This document shows positions 8,992-17,682 of a DNA stretch of 64,000 bases, piece by piece. This DNA is from Gayadomonas joobiniege G7. Its GTDB lineage: Bacteria > Pseudomonadota > Gammaproteobacteria > Enterobacterales > Alteromonadaceae. Below the pieces are notes generated by a model. It saw nothing but the letters and a program-made list of their open reading frames with translations. It was not told the DNA's origin and searched no databases. The position numbers and the translations under genes were made by a program. Positions within the stretch are counted from its first letter, which is position 1. The number at the start of each line of letters is the position of its first letter. Where the stretch lies: the NCBI RefSeq assembly GCF_000300815.1, contig NZ_AMRX01000003.1, forward strand, positions 186,001 through 250,000, written 5' to 3'.

Positions 8992-9453
8992 CTAATGATG
9001 TTTGTGATCTTGATGGCCGGAGCCCATCGAAATATGTTTGGTAATTTGCGCCGTCACCTGGTATTTATTGCGATCCTCATCGTATAAATATAGTTGTGCT
9101 TGTTTTAATTTGTGCCAGTTTTTTTGCAAAGAAAATAGCATTAAATGAAAACTGCCTGGTTTAAAGTGCAGGGTTTCGCCGGCTTTAATGGTAACAGAGT
9201 CCAGTTGGGCCATTTGTGCCATACCATCTTGCATTGTATGGGTGTGGAGTTCAGCGTACGGAGAAATATCGCTGGCAGCTGCGGTAATTGTTATATCTTC
9301 ACTCCCAGTGTTTTGCAATGTGAAATATGCGGCTGTTTGACTTTGTGTGGCTGGCAATAATCTGATTTTAGCATCAGTTACGCTGAGCTCTGCATAAACA
9401 AAGGCCATGGTAGAAAAGTATATAGAGACAGCAATGAAGATTTTTTTCATCAT
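8992..9453 (-). CDS. Periplasmic copper chaperone PCu(A)C family
   Basis: A 153-residue exported protein (signal peptide about 1-21, ending VYA). It has the PCu(A)C fold signature: AYFTLQNTG, a His/Met cluster around ELHTHTMQDGMAQM, the KAGETLHFKPGSFHLMLF segment with the second copper-binding His/Met pair, and a His-rich tail (HQDHKHH). These proteins bind Cu(I) in the periplasm and help metallate the CuA site of cytochrome oxidase. Two adjacent ATG codons (9453 and 9450) are both possible starts. Cytochrome oxidase genes are not in view. It is the middle gene of the DUF2333 operon. Confidence 0.88.
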   Translation of the reverse strand: MMKKIFIAVSIYFSTMAFVYAELSVTDAKIRLLPATQSQTAAYFTLQNTGSEDITITAAASDISPYAELHTHTMQDGMAQMAQLDSVTIKAGETLHFKPGSFHLMLFSLQKNWHKLKQAQLYLYDEDRNKYQVTAQITKHISMGSGHQDHKHH

Positions 9454-9459
9454 AATTCC

Positions 9460-10254
9460 TTAATAACCTTGAATGATTGATTGTAAATTGTCAGGTAAAT
9501 TTGTTCGCCAGCTACCGGCGACAGGATTAGGTAAAATAAACCATTGTTCGCCAATCAGTGACCGATATTGTTGCAATTGTTTTAGCCGGCTCTCGGATGG
9601 TAGTGAAGTCATATCGGGGATCATTTGGTTTAAATCATCCGCTACTATCATGAGTACTAGATAGCGCTGTGCAATAAATTCACGTCGACTACTTTGATCA
9701 GCCCCCCATTCAGCATATTCATTTTGAAAAAACATCTGATTACGTGGGAAATTAAGTCCAAGTTTTTTTAACATCGCCAGTGTTTGTGTTTTAGCAGGGC
9801 AAGGATCTCTGGGGGTGTCACGGCAAATACGGTTTGAAATCAAAAGGACCCGGACATTAAGCTGGGTGGCTTTTTTGATTAAATTTAGCGCTTCGGGTAA
9901 TAGAGGGGCAGATTCTGTGGCAGCCCACTGGGTAAAACGTGATTCGGTATTTGATTGCCTGTGTTTAATGAGCTGACCTTGATAAGCACTGGTACTAATT
10001 AGTGTATCGTCTAAATCAATGAGTAATGCTTTGGGTAAGTTTGCACTGTTTTTTTGTTGTAGCTGTTCAAGTAGAGCGGTTTTATTTAAACGCACTAATA
10101 GCGGCAATTTAGCGGTGGCAGTTTTATACGTTTGCATCACATTGGCTTGGTATTCGGCCGAGGTTTGCATCCAAGCGACTGCGGTTGTATTTGGGGGTTG
10201 GGCTTGGGCGGTTAACGCGAATAACGTAACTATAAACACAGCAAATACGCGCAT
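9460..10254 (-). CDS. HAD-family acid phosphatase (class B / e(P4)-like)
   Basis: A 264-residue exported protein with a signal peptide (about 1-18, ending AQA). The HAD nucleophile motif is DLDDT with Asp80 and Asp82, followed by LISTSAYQ. A motif-II-type VRVLLISNR lies downstream, and a lysine/aspartate region (NQMFFQNEYAEWGADQSSRRE...MIVADDLNQM) supplies the remaining Mg-binding acids. This is the pattern of periplasmic phosphomonoesterases related to lipoprotein e(P4), which release phosphate from nucleotides. Unlike e(P4), I see no lipobox cysteine, so it is probably soluble in the periplasm. It is first in the minus-strand set with PCu(A)C and DUF2333; AGGT stands upstream of the ATG. 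Confidence 0.8.
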   Translation of the reverse strand: MRVFAVFIVTLFALTAQAQPPNTTAVAWMQTSAEYQANVMQTYKTATAKLPLLVRLNKTALLEQLQQKNSANLPKALLIDLDDTLISTSAYQGQLIKHRQSNTESRFTQWAATESAPLLPEALNLIKKATQLNVRVLLISNRICRDTPRDPCPAKTQTLAMLKKLGLNFPRNQMFFQNEYAEWGADQSSRREFIAQRYLVLMIVADDLNQMIPDMTSLPSESRLKQLQQYRSLIGEQWFILPNPVAGSWRTNLPDNLQSIIQGY

Positions 10255-10319
10255 AATGGTTACCTAAGCTAAACAGGGATGCTTAAATCATAAAGCCAAT
10301 ATAGTTAAAATTAAAGTAA

Positions 10320-10352
10320 AACAAAAACTAAACGGGCCGCATTTGCGGCCTG
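10320..10352 (-). terminator. Rho-independent terminator of ibpA
   Basis: Perfect 6-bp stem GGCCGC / GCGGCC (10335-10340 and 10345-10350) with an ATTT loop. On the minus strand it is followed by a T-rich run down to about 10320. It sits directly after the ibpA stop. Confidence 0.75.
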
Positions 10353-10362
10353 TGTGAGATTA

Positions 10363-10803
10363 TTAATTATCTAGTGCTTGTCCGATTGGAATGCGTCTGG
10401 GTTTTAATGCCTCGGGTACTTCACGGTACAAATCTATGTATAATAGGCCCTTGTCCATATGCGCGCCGCTGACTTTAACTTGATCACCAAGCTGAAATTT
10501 ACGTTCAAAATTGCGCTCAGAAATGCCTTTATAAATAAATCTTTGCTCGTCATCTTGGTTATTTTTATCTGCTCGGCGGCCTGTGATTGTGAGCGTGTTT
10601 TTTTCTAAATTGATATCTAATTCACTTTCGTCAAATCCGGCCACTGCTAATGTTATTCGATATTTATCTTCGGCGGTTGCTTCAATATTATAGGGTGGAT
10701 AACCCGCTGCTTTTTCGGTTCTGGCAGCCGAATCCATTAAATTGGCTAAATGATCAAACCCAATAAAAGAACGGTAAAGTGGTGTGAAATCTAAGTTTTT
10801 CAT
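10363..10803 (-). CDS. ibpA: Small heat-shock protein IbpA/Hsp20
   Basis: A 146-residue cytoplasmic holdase with an alpha-crystallin domain. It binds unfolding proteins during heat stress and hands them to ClpB/DnaK. Recognisable stretches are LDFTPLYRSFIGFD at the start, GYPPYNIEA, RITLAVAGF, ISERNFERKFQLGD, GLLYIDLYREVPE and the PRRIPI tail. I chose ATG 10803 because it aligns with the usual IbpA N-terminus and lies nine bases after GTGAG. An in-frame ATG at 10809 and a TTG at 10827 are possible but less likely. A sigma-32 type promoter and a hairpin covering the ribosome-binding site lie upstream, so control is probably both transcriptional and by RNA melting. Confidence 0.92.
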   Translation of the reverse strand: MKNLDFTPLYRSFIGFDHLANLMDSAARTEKAAGYPPYNIEATAEDKYRITLAVAGFDESELDINLEKNTLTITGRRADKNNQDDEQRFIYKGISERNFERKFQLGDQVKVSGAHMDKGLLYIDLYREVPEALKPRRIPIGQALDN

Positions 10804-10806
10804 TTG

Positions 10807-10831
10807 CATATTCTCACTATTAAGCAATATG
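10807..10831 (-). promoter_or_regulatory. ibpA: Candidate RNA thermometer (ROSE-like hairpin) in the ibpA leader
   Basis: On the minus strand CATAT (10831-10827) pairs with ATATG (10811-10807), and inside it TGCT pairs with the AGTGA of the ribosome-binding site around a TAAT loop. A UUGCU motif opposite the Shine-Dalgarno is the hallmark of ROSE thermometers. UUU / AAA pairing can extend the stem outward past 10831 and towards the start codon. Weak G-U and A-U pairs would let it melt at heat-shock temperature. Predicted by eye only. Confidence 0.6.
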
Positions 10832-10894
10832 TTAAAGTTAATCAGTCCCCATTTGGGCGACTGCTGAGGTGACCCGCAAGCGGCGTCTTAATAA

Positions 10895-10923
10895 TAAATA
10901 GGGGTAAGCAATAAGATTTCAAG
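10895..10923 (-). promoter_or_regulatory. ibpA: Sigma-32 (RpoH) promoter of ibpA
   Basis: The -35 element CTTGAAA (10923-10917) is an exact match to the sigma-32 consensus. It is followed after 12 bases by CCCCTATTTA (10904-10895), close to the CCCCATnT -10 consensus. Transcription would start near 10888, giving a leader of about 85 bases that holds a GC-rich hairpin (CCGCTTGCGG) and the thermometer candidate. Confidence 0.85.
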
Positions 10924-10949
10924 GCGGGATTTATAAAATAATGCAAAAA

Positions 10950-10976
10950 ATATAAAAAACGGCGCCGCAGCGCCGT
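10950..10976 (-). terminator. ppa: Rho-independent terminator of ppa
   Basis: A seven-base stem ACGGCGC / GCGCCGT (10959-10965 and 10970-10976) with a CGCA loop. On the minus strand it runs into a T-rich tract at 10958-10950. It separates ppa from the ibpA promoter. Confidence 0.85.
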
Positions 10977-11068
10977 GTTTGTGCTTAGCTGAAGATCGCT
11001 GGCTAATCCACACCAGTAATCTGCTAGTGGCTAGCCGTTACTCAGCTAAGTTTTTAAAGCGAGTTTTA

Positions 11069-11599
11069 TTAAGCTTTTTGAGCACGCTCAAAAGATTCAA
11101 CAATTTCAGCTTTAGCGGCTGCGGCATCTTCCCAGCCTTCAACTTTAACCCATTTGCCTTTTTCTAACTCTTTGTAGCGCTCAAAAAAGTGCGTGATTTG
11201 AGATTTTAATAACTCAGGCAAATCATTGACGTCTTTTACGTCATCATAAATTTTAGTTAATTTGCTCACTGGTACTGCAACGACTTTGGCATCTTCACCT
11301 GATTCATCGCTCATTTTTAATACACCCACTGGACGACATTTGATAACTGCACCTGGTACTAATGGGTAAGGGGTTGGCACTAATACGTCAACTGGGTCGC
11401 CATCTAATGATAATGTATTGTTTACAAAACCATAGTTACATGGGTAAAACATTGGTGTGGCCATAAAACGGTCAACCCAAACGGTTCCAGTATCTTTATC
11501 AACTTCATACTTAATGGGATCAGCGTTGGCTGGAATTTCAATAATTACATTAATTTCTTCTGGCAGGTTTTTACCTGCTGCTACATCAGATAAGCTCAT
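11069..11599 (-). CDS. ppa: Inorganic pyrophosphatase (family I)
   Basis: A 176-residue cytoplasmic enzyme, the same length as the E. coli protein, that hydrolyses pyrophosphate and so drives biosynthetic reactions. The family I signature is clear: [27 protein letters not shown], and the metal-binding DGDPVDVLV with its aspartates, then [10 protein letters not shown] and the C-terminal [10 protein letters not shown]. It stands alone on the minus strand between its own terminator and the divergent purU. The 95-base gap upstream would hold both promoters. Confidence 0.97.
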   Translation of the reverse strand: MSLSDVAAGKNLPEEINVIIEIPANADPIKYEVDKDTGTVWVDRFMATPMFYPCNYGFVNNTLSLDGDPVDVLVPTPYPLVPGAVIKCRPVGVLKMSDESGEDAKVVAVPVSKLTKIYDDVKDVNDLPELLKSQITHFFERYKELEKGKWVKVEGWEDAAAAKAEIVESFERAQKA

Positions 11600-11694
11600 A
11601 AGGTGTCCTTATTAATATGGTTTTATAAAAATTGGCTTTATTATAACGTCACAGGCTAAAATGGCGAATTAATTTAACTCGGATAGTAGATAAG

Positions 11695-12546
11695 ATGAAA
11701 AGTTACCGTTTAGTAATAGATTGCCCAGATCGTGTGGGTATAGTCGCCGCTGTCTCTGGCTTTTTGGCTGAACAAGGCGCCAACATTGTTGAGTCTAATC
11801 ATCATACCGACAAGCAGGCAAATTGGTTTTTTATGCGTAATGAAATTCACGCAGACTCTATCAAAATGCCACTTGAGCAATTTAAGCAGACGTTTGCCGA
11901 ACTCGCCAATCGTTTTGAATTAAATTGGAAGCTGGTGGATTCATCAAAAAAACAAAATGTTATTTTAATGGCCAGTAGAGAATCTCATTGTTTAGCAGAT
12001 TTATTGCATCGATGGCACAGCGGAGAGTTGGATTGCAATATTGTGGCTGTGATTGCTAACCACGAACATTTACGTCAAATGGTGCAATGGCATGGTATCC
12101 CTTATCATTATGTGCCGTTTCCAAAAGATAATAAACAAGCTGCGTTTGACGAAGTGCGTGAGCTAATTCTATCGTACGAAACAGACAGCATAGTGTTAGC
12201 CCGCTTTATGCAAATTTTTCCAGACAGCTTATGCAAAGAGTTTGCTGGCCAGGTGATTAATATACACCACAGCTTTTTGCCATCGTTTATTGGCGCTAAA
12301 CCCTATCACCAAGCTCACGCTCGTGGCGTAAAGCTAATTGGGGCAACTTGTCATTATGTCACTGGCGACTTGGATGCGGGACCTATTATTGACCAAGAAA
12401 TTATTCGTATCTCTCATCGTGACTCAGTTGATGATATGGTTCGAAAAGGAAAAGAGTGTGAAAAACAAGCACTTGCTCGTGGGTTACGTAACCATATTGA
12501 AGACAGAGTTATCATCAATGGCAACAAAACAGTGGTCTTTGATTAA
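11695..12546 (+). CDS. purU: Formyltetrahydrofolate deformylase
   Basis: A 283-residue cytoplasmic enzyme that hydrolyses 10-formyl-THF to formate and THF, balancing one-carbon pools and feeding formate to PurT (whose gene is also in this window). The N-terminal ACT domain (about 1-85) begins with YRLVIDCPDRVGIVAAVSGFL. The formyltransferase domain (about 87-283) carries MASRESHCLADLL, NIHHSFLPSF (catalytic Asn-His region) and GDLDAGPIIDQ (catalytic Asp). The length matches E. coli PurU (280). The next gene starts six bases after the stop. Confidence 0.96.
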   Translation: MKSYRLVIDCPDRVGIVAAVSGFLAEQGANIVESNHHTDKQANWFFMRNEIHADSIKMPLEQFKQTFAELANRFELNWKLVDSSKKQNVILMASRESHCLADLLHRWHSGELDCNIVAVIANHEHLRQMVQWHGIPYHYVPFPKDNKQAAFDEVRELILSYETDSIVLARFMQIFPDSLCKEFAGQVINIHHSFLPSFIGAKPYHQAHARGVKLIGATCHYVTGDLDAGPIIDQEIIRISHRDSVDDMVRKGKECEKQALARGLRNHIEDRVIINGNKTVVFD

Positions 12547-12552
12547 ACCTGA

Positions 12553-12933
12553 ATGACTTGTCTGACGCTTATTCGAGGCTTGCCTGGATCAGGTAAGTCC
12601 ACACTGGCCGCTAAACTGGCAAAACAAACGGGTGCGTATCATTTGGAAGCCGATCAATATTTTATTGATGGTAATGGCCATTATCGGTTTTCAGCGCGCC
12701 AGTTAAAGGATGCGCATCTGTGGTGTCAACAGCAAACTGAGTTAAAGTTAAAGCAGCAAGATGTTGTTGTTGCTAATACGTTTGTTGAACATTGGGAGAT
12801 GCTTGCGTATAAAAGAATCGCCATAGCGCAAGCAGCTGATTTTTGTGTGCTGGTTTGTCGAGGCAGTTATGCTAATCAGCATCAAGTGCCACCGGCCACG
12901 CTTGCTTCAATGCGTCGCAGGTGGCAAGACTGA
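12553..12933 (+). CDS. Small P-loop ATPase/kinase-like protein
   Basis: A 126-residue protein with an N-terminal Walker A motif, RGLPGSGKST (about residues 8-17), and an EADQYF segment at the position of the substrate/metal-binding acid in polynucleotide- and NEDD4BP2-like kinases. VVVANTFVEHWEM forms a later strand. It lacks an obvious lid or C-terminal domain and is shorter than most kinases of the group. It probably phosphorylates a small molecule or nucleic-acid end, but the substrate cannot be named. It is coupled to purU with a 6-base gap and converges on ygiM, whose stop lies 2 bases beyond its own. Confidence 0.65.
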   Translation: MTCLTLIRGLPGSGKSTLAAKLAKQTGAYHLEADQYFIDGNGHYRFSARQLKDAHLWCQQQTELKLKQQDVVVANTFVEHWEMLAYKRIAIAQAADFCVLVCRGSYANQHQVPPATLASMRRRWQD

Positions 12934-12934
12934 A

Positions 12935-13546
12935 TTAAAATAAATCAGGGGTACGCTTTTTGCGGCGTGGCATTAGCGCTAAAATATAGCCAATCAATAA
13001 ACTCGTAACGGCTAAAATACCGCCTTTAATCAACCAGTCCATTTTAATTTTTTCCTGGCTTTCAGCATCGGCTTGTTTGAGTTTGTTTAGTTCTGTTTCG
13101 GCTGCATTGAGCTTAGCCTGCAATGTTTTGCTATCTTGTGTATAGCGAGATAGCTGGGTTTGTAAACTGGCTTTTTCGCTGCGCTCACCCTCTAAAAGTG
13201 ATTCTGTTTGTGCTAAAACGCTTGTTTTTTCTTCTAATGCCTCGCGGGTGCGCTCAAAAGCTTGCTGTAAACTTTCATCAGTAGAAATATAGCGGCTTTC
13301 TATCCAGCCTGTTTTTTTTTCATTGCCATATTCTATTTGACTAAAACTGCCGTCTTCTGACCGTTGTAACAACTTTATCGGGCTGCCAGCAATTACAGTA
13401 TCAACAATACGGTAATTTCGGGTGGGGCCGGTGTGAACAAATACAGTTAATTCGTCTGAGATATAAGCTGTGTCTGTTTGATTATCAGCTGCTTTCGCCA
13501 CCGTGCAAAATACATAGATAAAAAAAATAAAAATAGTCTGTTTCAT
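12935..13546 (-). CDS. ygiM: TIGR04211-type SH3 domain protein (YgiM-like)
   Basis: A 203-residue membrane-anchored periplasmic protein. It has a signal peptide (about 1-19, ending AKA), then a bacterial SH3 domain (about 25-90, DELTVFVHTGPTRNYRIV ... GWIESRYI), a long coiled coil (about 95-165, rich in Leu/Gln/Glu) and a C-terminal membrane helix (about 172-192) followed by a basic tail PRRKKR. This order is that of E. coli YgiM. The exact role is unknown; SH3b domains of this kind often bind peptidoglycan. Confidence 0.88.
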   Translation of the reverse strand: MKQTIFIFFIYVFCTVAKAADNQTDTAYISDELTVFVHTGPTRNYRIVDTVIAGSPIKLLQRSEDGSFSQIEYGNEKKTGWIESRYISTDESLQQAFERTREALEEKTSVLAQTESLLEGERSEKASLQTQLSRYTQDSKTLQAKLNAAETELNKLKQADAESQEKIKMDWLIKGGILAVTSLLIGYILALMPRRKKRTPDLF

Positions 13547-13760
13547 TGAGGCTCCACATGCTTATTGGGTTAAGTCTTGTTAGATTTGAAGCGTCTATTT
13601 AAAACTTTATTGCAAAAAATTACTAGGGGTCTGTTCACTTTGTTCGAATATATTAACTTTTCCGGTTGCAAAACTTGAACTAAATCGCATGCTCAGGTAT
13701 TTTTGCTTAACCTGAATATATTTCGCATACTGCGAGAACAAATTTGAAACCCACCCGTTT

Positions 13761-15296
13761 ATGGATACAGAAATAGAGTTAAAATTTGCCGTAGCCTCTA
13801 ATGATGACGAGGAAGGCGAACCCGCACCCGTCGCAGGGTTGATTGAATCTCTGTTAGCCCCTTACTTGCAAGTGCAAGGCAATGTACAAAAACGTTTAAT
13901 AAATACCTATTTTGATACGCCAGAGCAAAAGCTAAGGGCGTATGATTGTGGACTGCGTGTACGAACCCGAGATGATTATGTTGAGCAAACCTTAAAAACC
14001 GCTGGTAGCTCGATAGGGGGCTTACATAAACGGCCGGAATTTAACATTCAAATTAACCATAACACCCCTGACTTAGATTTGTTTCCAGCCGAGGCATGGC
14101 CAGAAGGGGTCAATGTTGCAGAGTTACAGGCCGAACTAACGCCTTTGTTTACGACAGACTTTACCAGAACCACTTGGCGTGTGGTATTGAATGGCAGCGA
14201 AATCGAAGTGGTGTACGATATAGGTGAAGTGGCCGCACAAAACAGTCAGCAAGCTATCCATGAAATTGAAATGGAACTCATCGACGGTGATATGCGAGAG
14301 CTATTTAACCTAGCTGAGCAACTGCTTGATGAATTACCATTACGCTTGTCTAATGACAGCAAAGCAGCACGTGGTTATCGACTATTTTTAGGGCAAACGC
14401 CAGCCGATAAACCTGCTTTAGGTGTGGTTGATGTGCAACCTGACATGGACGTGGAAACTGCGTTTTCACAGGCTATCCAGCACGGTTTAGGGTTTTGGCA
14501 GTACCATGAAGAAAACTATGTCAGCCAGGGCAAAATTAAAACATTGCAACGAGTTTTGCTTGGTATCTGGTTAGTGCGTCACACGTTATGGATGTATCGA
14601 AGTTTTATTCCTAAAAAAGCATCGACCGAAATTCGAAAAGAGTTGAAATGGCTCAGCAGCCAATTTGACTGGTTAGACGAGGCGTTACATGTCAAACAAT
14701 TAACCTCAAAAAAAGGCAATTACCGTAAACGCATTGGTGAGGATGAAAAGCTTTTAGCTTATTTAGAAAAAAGCTTTGAATCACAAGTGCAAGAAAACGC
14801 AGTGATCCCTTTGTTTTACAGTGCGCGTTATAACCGTCTTATTCTAAAATTAATGCGTTGGATCATAGAGCGCGGCTGGCGTTGTTATAGCGAGATTGAG
14901 GAGCAAAAATTAGCGCAAAATATCGCCACAGTGGCGAATGAGCTTAACCAGCAAAGTTGGATAAAGATTCAAAAGCAAATGCCGCTGAAAAAAGAGTTTG
15001 AGTTGGCTGATTATATTGCATCAGAGCGACCGATTAGCCGAGGTTTGTTAACAGGCGCTTGTGTTGGCAACCTATACGACAGTGAATTGCGAGAGAATTT
15101 CCGCTCACCTTGGTTAGATATATTGCAAGGTATTTCAGATCTCAAAACACTGAATTTGTTTATTTATTATCTAGAAAACTACCGCGAAGATAATGAAGCT
15201 CAACTACGCAGTTGGGGCGAGAACAAAATTGCAAAGCTGGTTGAAATTATGGAGCAGTCTCGCCAATCAGCGTTAAAAATGTCACCCTATTGGTAA
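13761..15296 (+). CDS. ygiF: CYTH-CHAD inorganic triphosphatase (YgiF-like)
   Basis: A 511-residue cytoplasmic protein. The N-terminal CYTH domain (about 1-205) opens with the defining ExExK motif (Glu4, Glu6, Lys8) and continues with RLINTYFDTPEQKLRAYDCGLRVRTR and KRPEF. The C-terminal half (about 225-510) is a helical, His/Arg-rich CHAD domain, a polyphosphate-binding module. E. coli YgiF hydrolyses tripolyphosphate. The preceding 214 bases hold no gene and would contain its promoter and that of the divergent ygiM-like gene. It ends one base before the convergent zur stop. Confidence 0.9.
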   Translation: MDTEIELKFAVASNDDEEGEPAPVAGLIESLLAPYLQVQGNVQKRLINTYFDTPEQKLRAYDCGLRVRTRDDYVEQTLKTAGSSIGGLHKRPEFNIQINHNTPDLDLFPAEAWPEGVNVAELQAELTPLFTTDFTRTTWRVVLNGSEIEVVYDIGEVAAQNSQQAIHEIEMELIDGDMRELFNLAEQLLDELPLRLSNDSKAARGYRLFLGQTPADKPALGVVDVQPDMDVETAFSQAIQHGLGFWQYHEENYVSQGKIKTLQRVLLGIWLVRHTLWMYRSFIPKKASTEIRKELKWLSSQFDWLDEALHVKQLTSKKGNYRKRIGEDEKLLAYLEKSFESQVQENAVIPLFYSARYNRLILKLMRWIIERGWRCYSEIEEQKLAQNIATVANELNQQSWIKIQKQMPLKKEFELADYIASERPISRGLLTGACVGNLYDSELRENFRSPWLDILQGISDLKTLNLFIYYLENYREDNEAQLRSWGENKIAKLVEIMEQSRQSALKMSPYW

Positions 15297-15297
15297 T

Positions 15298-15747
15298 TTA
15301 TTGATCAGCGGCTGCCGATTGGCAGTTGCTGCATAAACCATGAACCTCTACGGTCTGTTTTTGGATTTCAAAACCATTATTGTCAGCGGCTTCTAGCAGC
15401 GCTTGGTGTATGGTTTTATTATCAATTTCTTTAACAAAACCGCAGCTATCACATATCAATAATTGAGCTTTATGTTGTTTACTAAAGTGGCTGCATAATA
15501 CATACGCGTTTTGCGATTCAACTTTATGTACGAAGCCTTGTTCAATTAAAAAGTCAAGTGCGCGATAGATTGTTGGTGGTTTGGCTTTTGCATCGACCGC
15601 TTGCAATTGATTAAGCAAGTCATAAGCGCCTACGGCACCTGGTGCAGCGGCTAAAAAGCTAAATACTTGCTCACGAACCGGAGTAAATCTAGCGCCGTTT
15701 TCTAAACATACGGCGCGCGCTTGCTTGAGTAATTGCGATTCTGTCAT
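15298..15747 (-). CDS. zur: Zinc uptake regulator Zur (Fur family)
   Basis: A 149-residue DNA-binding repressor that shuts zinc-uptake genes when zinc is plentiful. The winged helix (about 15-80) has RFTPVREQVFSFLAAAPG and PPTIYRALDFLIEQGFVHKVES, typical of Zur rather than Fur. The structural zinc site is seen in the two Cys pairs, CDSC near residue 100 and CSNC near 140. No zinc transporter genes are in the window, so it acts at other loci. Confidence 0.88.
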   Translation of the reverse strand: MTESQLLKQARAVCLENGARFTPVREQVFSFLAAAPGAVGAYDLLNQLQAVDAKAKPPTIYRALDFLIEQGFVHKVESQNAYVLCSHFSKQHKAQLLICDSCGFVKEIDNKTIHQALLEAADNNGFEIQKQTVEVHGLCSNCQSAAADQ

Positions 15748-15829
15748 GCTAACCTTGAGTTGATGATTTTAATACTGGCGTATCTTACCCGAATTTAAAA
15801 AAAATATTATCTAGTTATGAATAAAAAAT

Positions 15830-16219
15830 TTACTTTTGATATAACTCTAGTGGTAAACCATCCGGATCTTTAAAAAAGGTAAATTGTTTACCTGTGAGTT
15901 CATCAACCCGAATGTCTTCCACTTCAATACCTAGAGCAAGCAAATTCTGTTTAGCCTGGCTCACATCGTCTACTTCAAAAGCTAGATGCCGAAGGCCCTG
16001 GGCTTCGGGTTGGCTGGGACGCGCGGGTGGGTTAGGAAATGAAAATAGCTCAATTTGGCTATGTTCATTTATCGCGAGATCCAGTTTATAGGAGTCTCTA
16101 TGTTCGCGGTATGTTTCGGCTACAATTGGCAGGCCTAAACACTCATGGTAAAAGTGTTTAGATCTTGCATAGTCCGAACAGATAATGGCAACATGATGAA
16201 TTTTGTTCAATTTAAGCAT
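15830..16219 (-). CDS. VOC-family metalloenzyme, YaeR/GloA2-like
   Basis: A 129-residue single-domain glyoxalase-fold protein. Diagnostic stretches are KIHHVAIICSDYARSKHFYHECLGL at the start, SQIELFSFPNPPARPSQPEAQGLRHLAFEVDD in the middle and FTFFKDPDGLPLELYQ at the end. These match the YaeR (GloA2/SMU1112c) group and include the first His and last Glu of the metal site. The natural substrate is not settled. The gene begins three bases after the purT stop, so the two are probably one transcript. Confidence 0.85.
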   Translation of the reverse strand: MLKLNKIHHVAIICSDYARSKHFYHECLGLPIVAETYREHRDSYKLDLAINEHSQIELFSFPNPPARPSQPEAQGLRHLAFEVDDVSQAKQNLLALGIEVEDIRVDELTGKQFTFFKDPDGLPLELYQK

Positions 16220-16222
16220 AAT

Positions 16223-17404
16223 TTATTCAAAATGAGTCTTAACACTAGCAGCAATTTCAACGGCATTTTTGATTGCTTGCTCAATAGAGTCTGCGCGGTT
16301 TAACGCGACGCCTAATCGACGGCGACCATCAATCGATGGTTTACCAAATAAACGAATTTGGCTCTTTGGGTGTGCCAGCGCCATTTCTAAACCACTATAG
16401 GCAATGTCATTTGAGTGGCCTTCGCGTAAAATAACGGCAGAGGCTGCAGGTCCATATTGTTCTATACTATGCACTGGCAAGCCTAAAATCGCACGTACAT
16501 GCAGTGCAAACTCTGACAAGTCTTGCGAAATCAGGGTGACTAAACCAGTGTCATGCGGGCGTGGTGATACCTCACTAAAAATCGCTTCATCACCTTTAAT
16601 AAATAACTCGACGCCAAATAAACCATAGCCACCTAATTCTTTAACCACGGTCTGGGCGATATGTTGAGCGTTTTTAATGGCTTCAGCAGACATGTTTGCT
16701 GGCTGCCAAGATTCACGATAGTCACCGTCCTCTTGGCGATGGCCAATGGGGGCGCAAAAATGAATGCCATCAGATGCACTGACAGTTAATTGAGTAATTT
16801 CGTAATCAAAATCCACAAAACCTTCGATAATGACCCGGCCTTTTCCGGCCCGGCCACCTTCTTGGGCGTACTGCCAAGCAGCTTCAATCTCGCTGTTGTT
16901 TTTTAATAGCGACTGGCCTTTGCCTGAAGAGCTCATTACCGGCTTTACAACACATGGCGTGCCAATTTTTTCAACGGCAGCGGCAAAGTCTTCATAGTTG
17001 TCAGCAAATGCATAACTTGATGTGGGGAGCTTTAATGTTTCGGCGGCTAATCGGCGAATGCCTTCGCGGTTCATAGTTAATTGAGTCGCCCTTGCCGTGG
17101 GGACGATTTTTTGCCCTTGCTGCTCTAATTTTGCAAGTGTATCTGTCGCAATGGCTTCAATTTCAGGTACCACTAAGTCGGGTTTATGCTCTAGGATCAG
17201 TTGCTCTAAAGCTTCGCCATCAAGCATGTCAGTGACAAAACTATGGTGGGCGACTTGCATTGCTGGTGCATTGGCATATCGGTCTACGGCGAGTACTTCG
17301 ACACCGAGTCTTTGCAGCTCGATGGCCACTTCTTTGCCAAGCTCACCACAACCTAATAACATGACTTTAGTGGCACCTGGTGCTTTGGCTGTTCCTATTA
17401 ACAT
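16223..17404 (-). CDS. purT: Formate-dependent GAR transformylase
   Basis: A 393-residue ATP-grasp enzyme that makes formylglycinamide ribonucleotide directly from formate, ATP and GAR in purine synthesis. Visible landmarks are [30 protein letters not shown] at the N-terminus, [12 protein letters not shown] (ATP-grasp loop), a [20 protein letters not shown] segment, [25 protein letters not shown] (Mg-binding acids) and a C-terminal lid. The length matches E. coli PurT (392). The formate source may be PurU, encoded about 4 kb away. It lies between a YkgJ gene (12-base gap) and the VOC gene. Confidence 0.97.
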   Translation of the reverse strand: MLIGTAKAPGATKVMLLGCGELGKEVAIELQRLGVEVLAVDRYANAPAMQVAHHSFVTDMLDGEALEQLILEHKPDLVVPEIEAIATDTLAKLEQQGQKIVPTARATQLTMNREGIRRLAAETLKLPTSSYAFADNYEDFAAAVEKIGTPCVVKPVMSSSGKGQSLLKNNSEIEAAWQYAQEGGRAGKGRVIIEGFVDFDYEITQLTVSASDGIHFCAPIGHRQEDGDYRESWQPANMSAEAIKNAQHIAQTVVKELGGYGLFGVELFIKGDEAIFSEVSPRPHDTGLVTLISQDLSEFALHVRAILGLPVHSIEQYGPAASAVILREGHSNDIAYSGLEMALAHPKSQIRLFGKPSIDGRRRLGVALNRADSIEQAIKNAVEIAASVKTHFE

Positions 17405-17416
17405 AGTGCTTACCTT

Positions 17417-17665
17417 TTAAGTATCAATTTCTAATTGTTCAATAATATATAAAGCTTCATCTCGATTATTGCCACAAATTTGTGGTTCCGCCTGAAACTC
17501 ACGACACACTTTGGGCCTTTCTGGCTGGCCAAAAATTTTGCATTGATATTGGCTGTCTAATTGCACACAAAGCTCACCGGCTTTTTTACCGTTTGGCATG
17601 CCGGGAATTTTTGATGAAATTGAAGGTGCGATACAGCAAGCACCACAATGGGCACGGCATTGCAT
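17417..17665 (-). CDS. YkgJ-family cysteine cluster protein
   Basis: An 82-residue protein with eight cysteines in the YkgJ (CxxCxxCC-type zinc/iron-binding) arrangement: CRAHCGACCIAP at the start, GELCVQLD, QCKIF, PKVCREF and QICGNN. The family probably binds a metal or an Fe-S cluster; no biochemical role is established. GGAGGT lies ten bases before the ATG. It is transcribed towards purT with a 12-base gap. Confidence 0.85.
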   Translation of the reverse strand: MQCRAHCGACCIAPSISSKIPGMPNGKKAGELCVQLDSQYQCKIFGQPERPKVCREFQAEPQICGNNRDEALYIIEQLEIDT

Positions 17666-17682
17666 TTTTTATGCACCTCCTA

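Noticed and set aside
10804-10827. Longer ibpA reading from TTG 10827 or ATG 10809
   Set aside because: The extension lies inside the leader hairpin, ATG 10809 is only three bases from the ribosome-binding site, and ATG 10803 matches the usual IbpA N-terminus.
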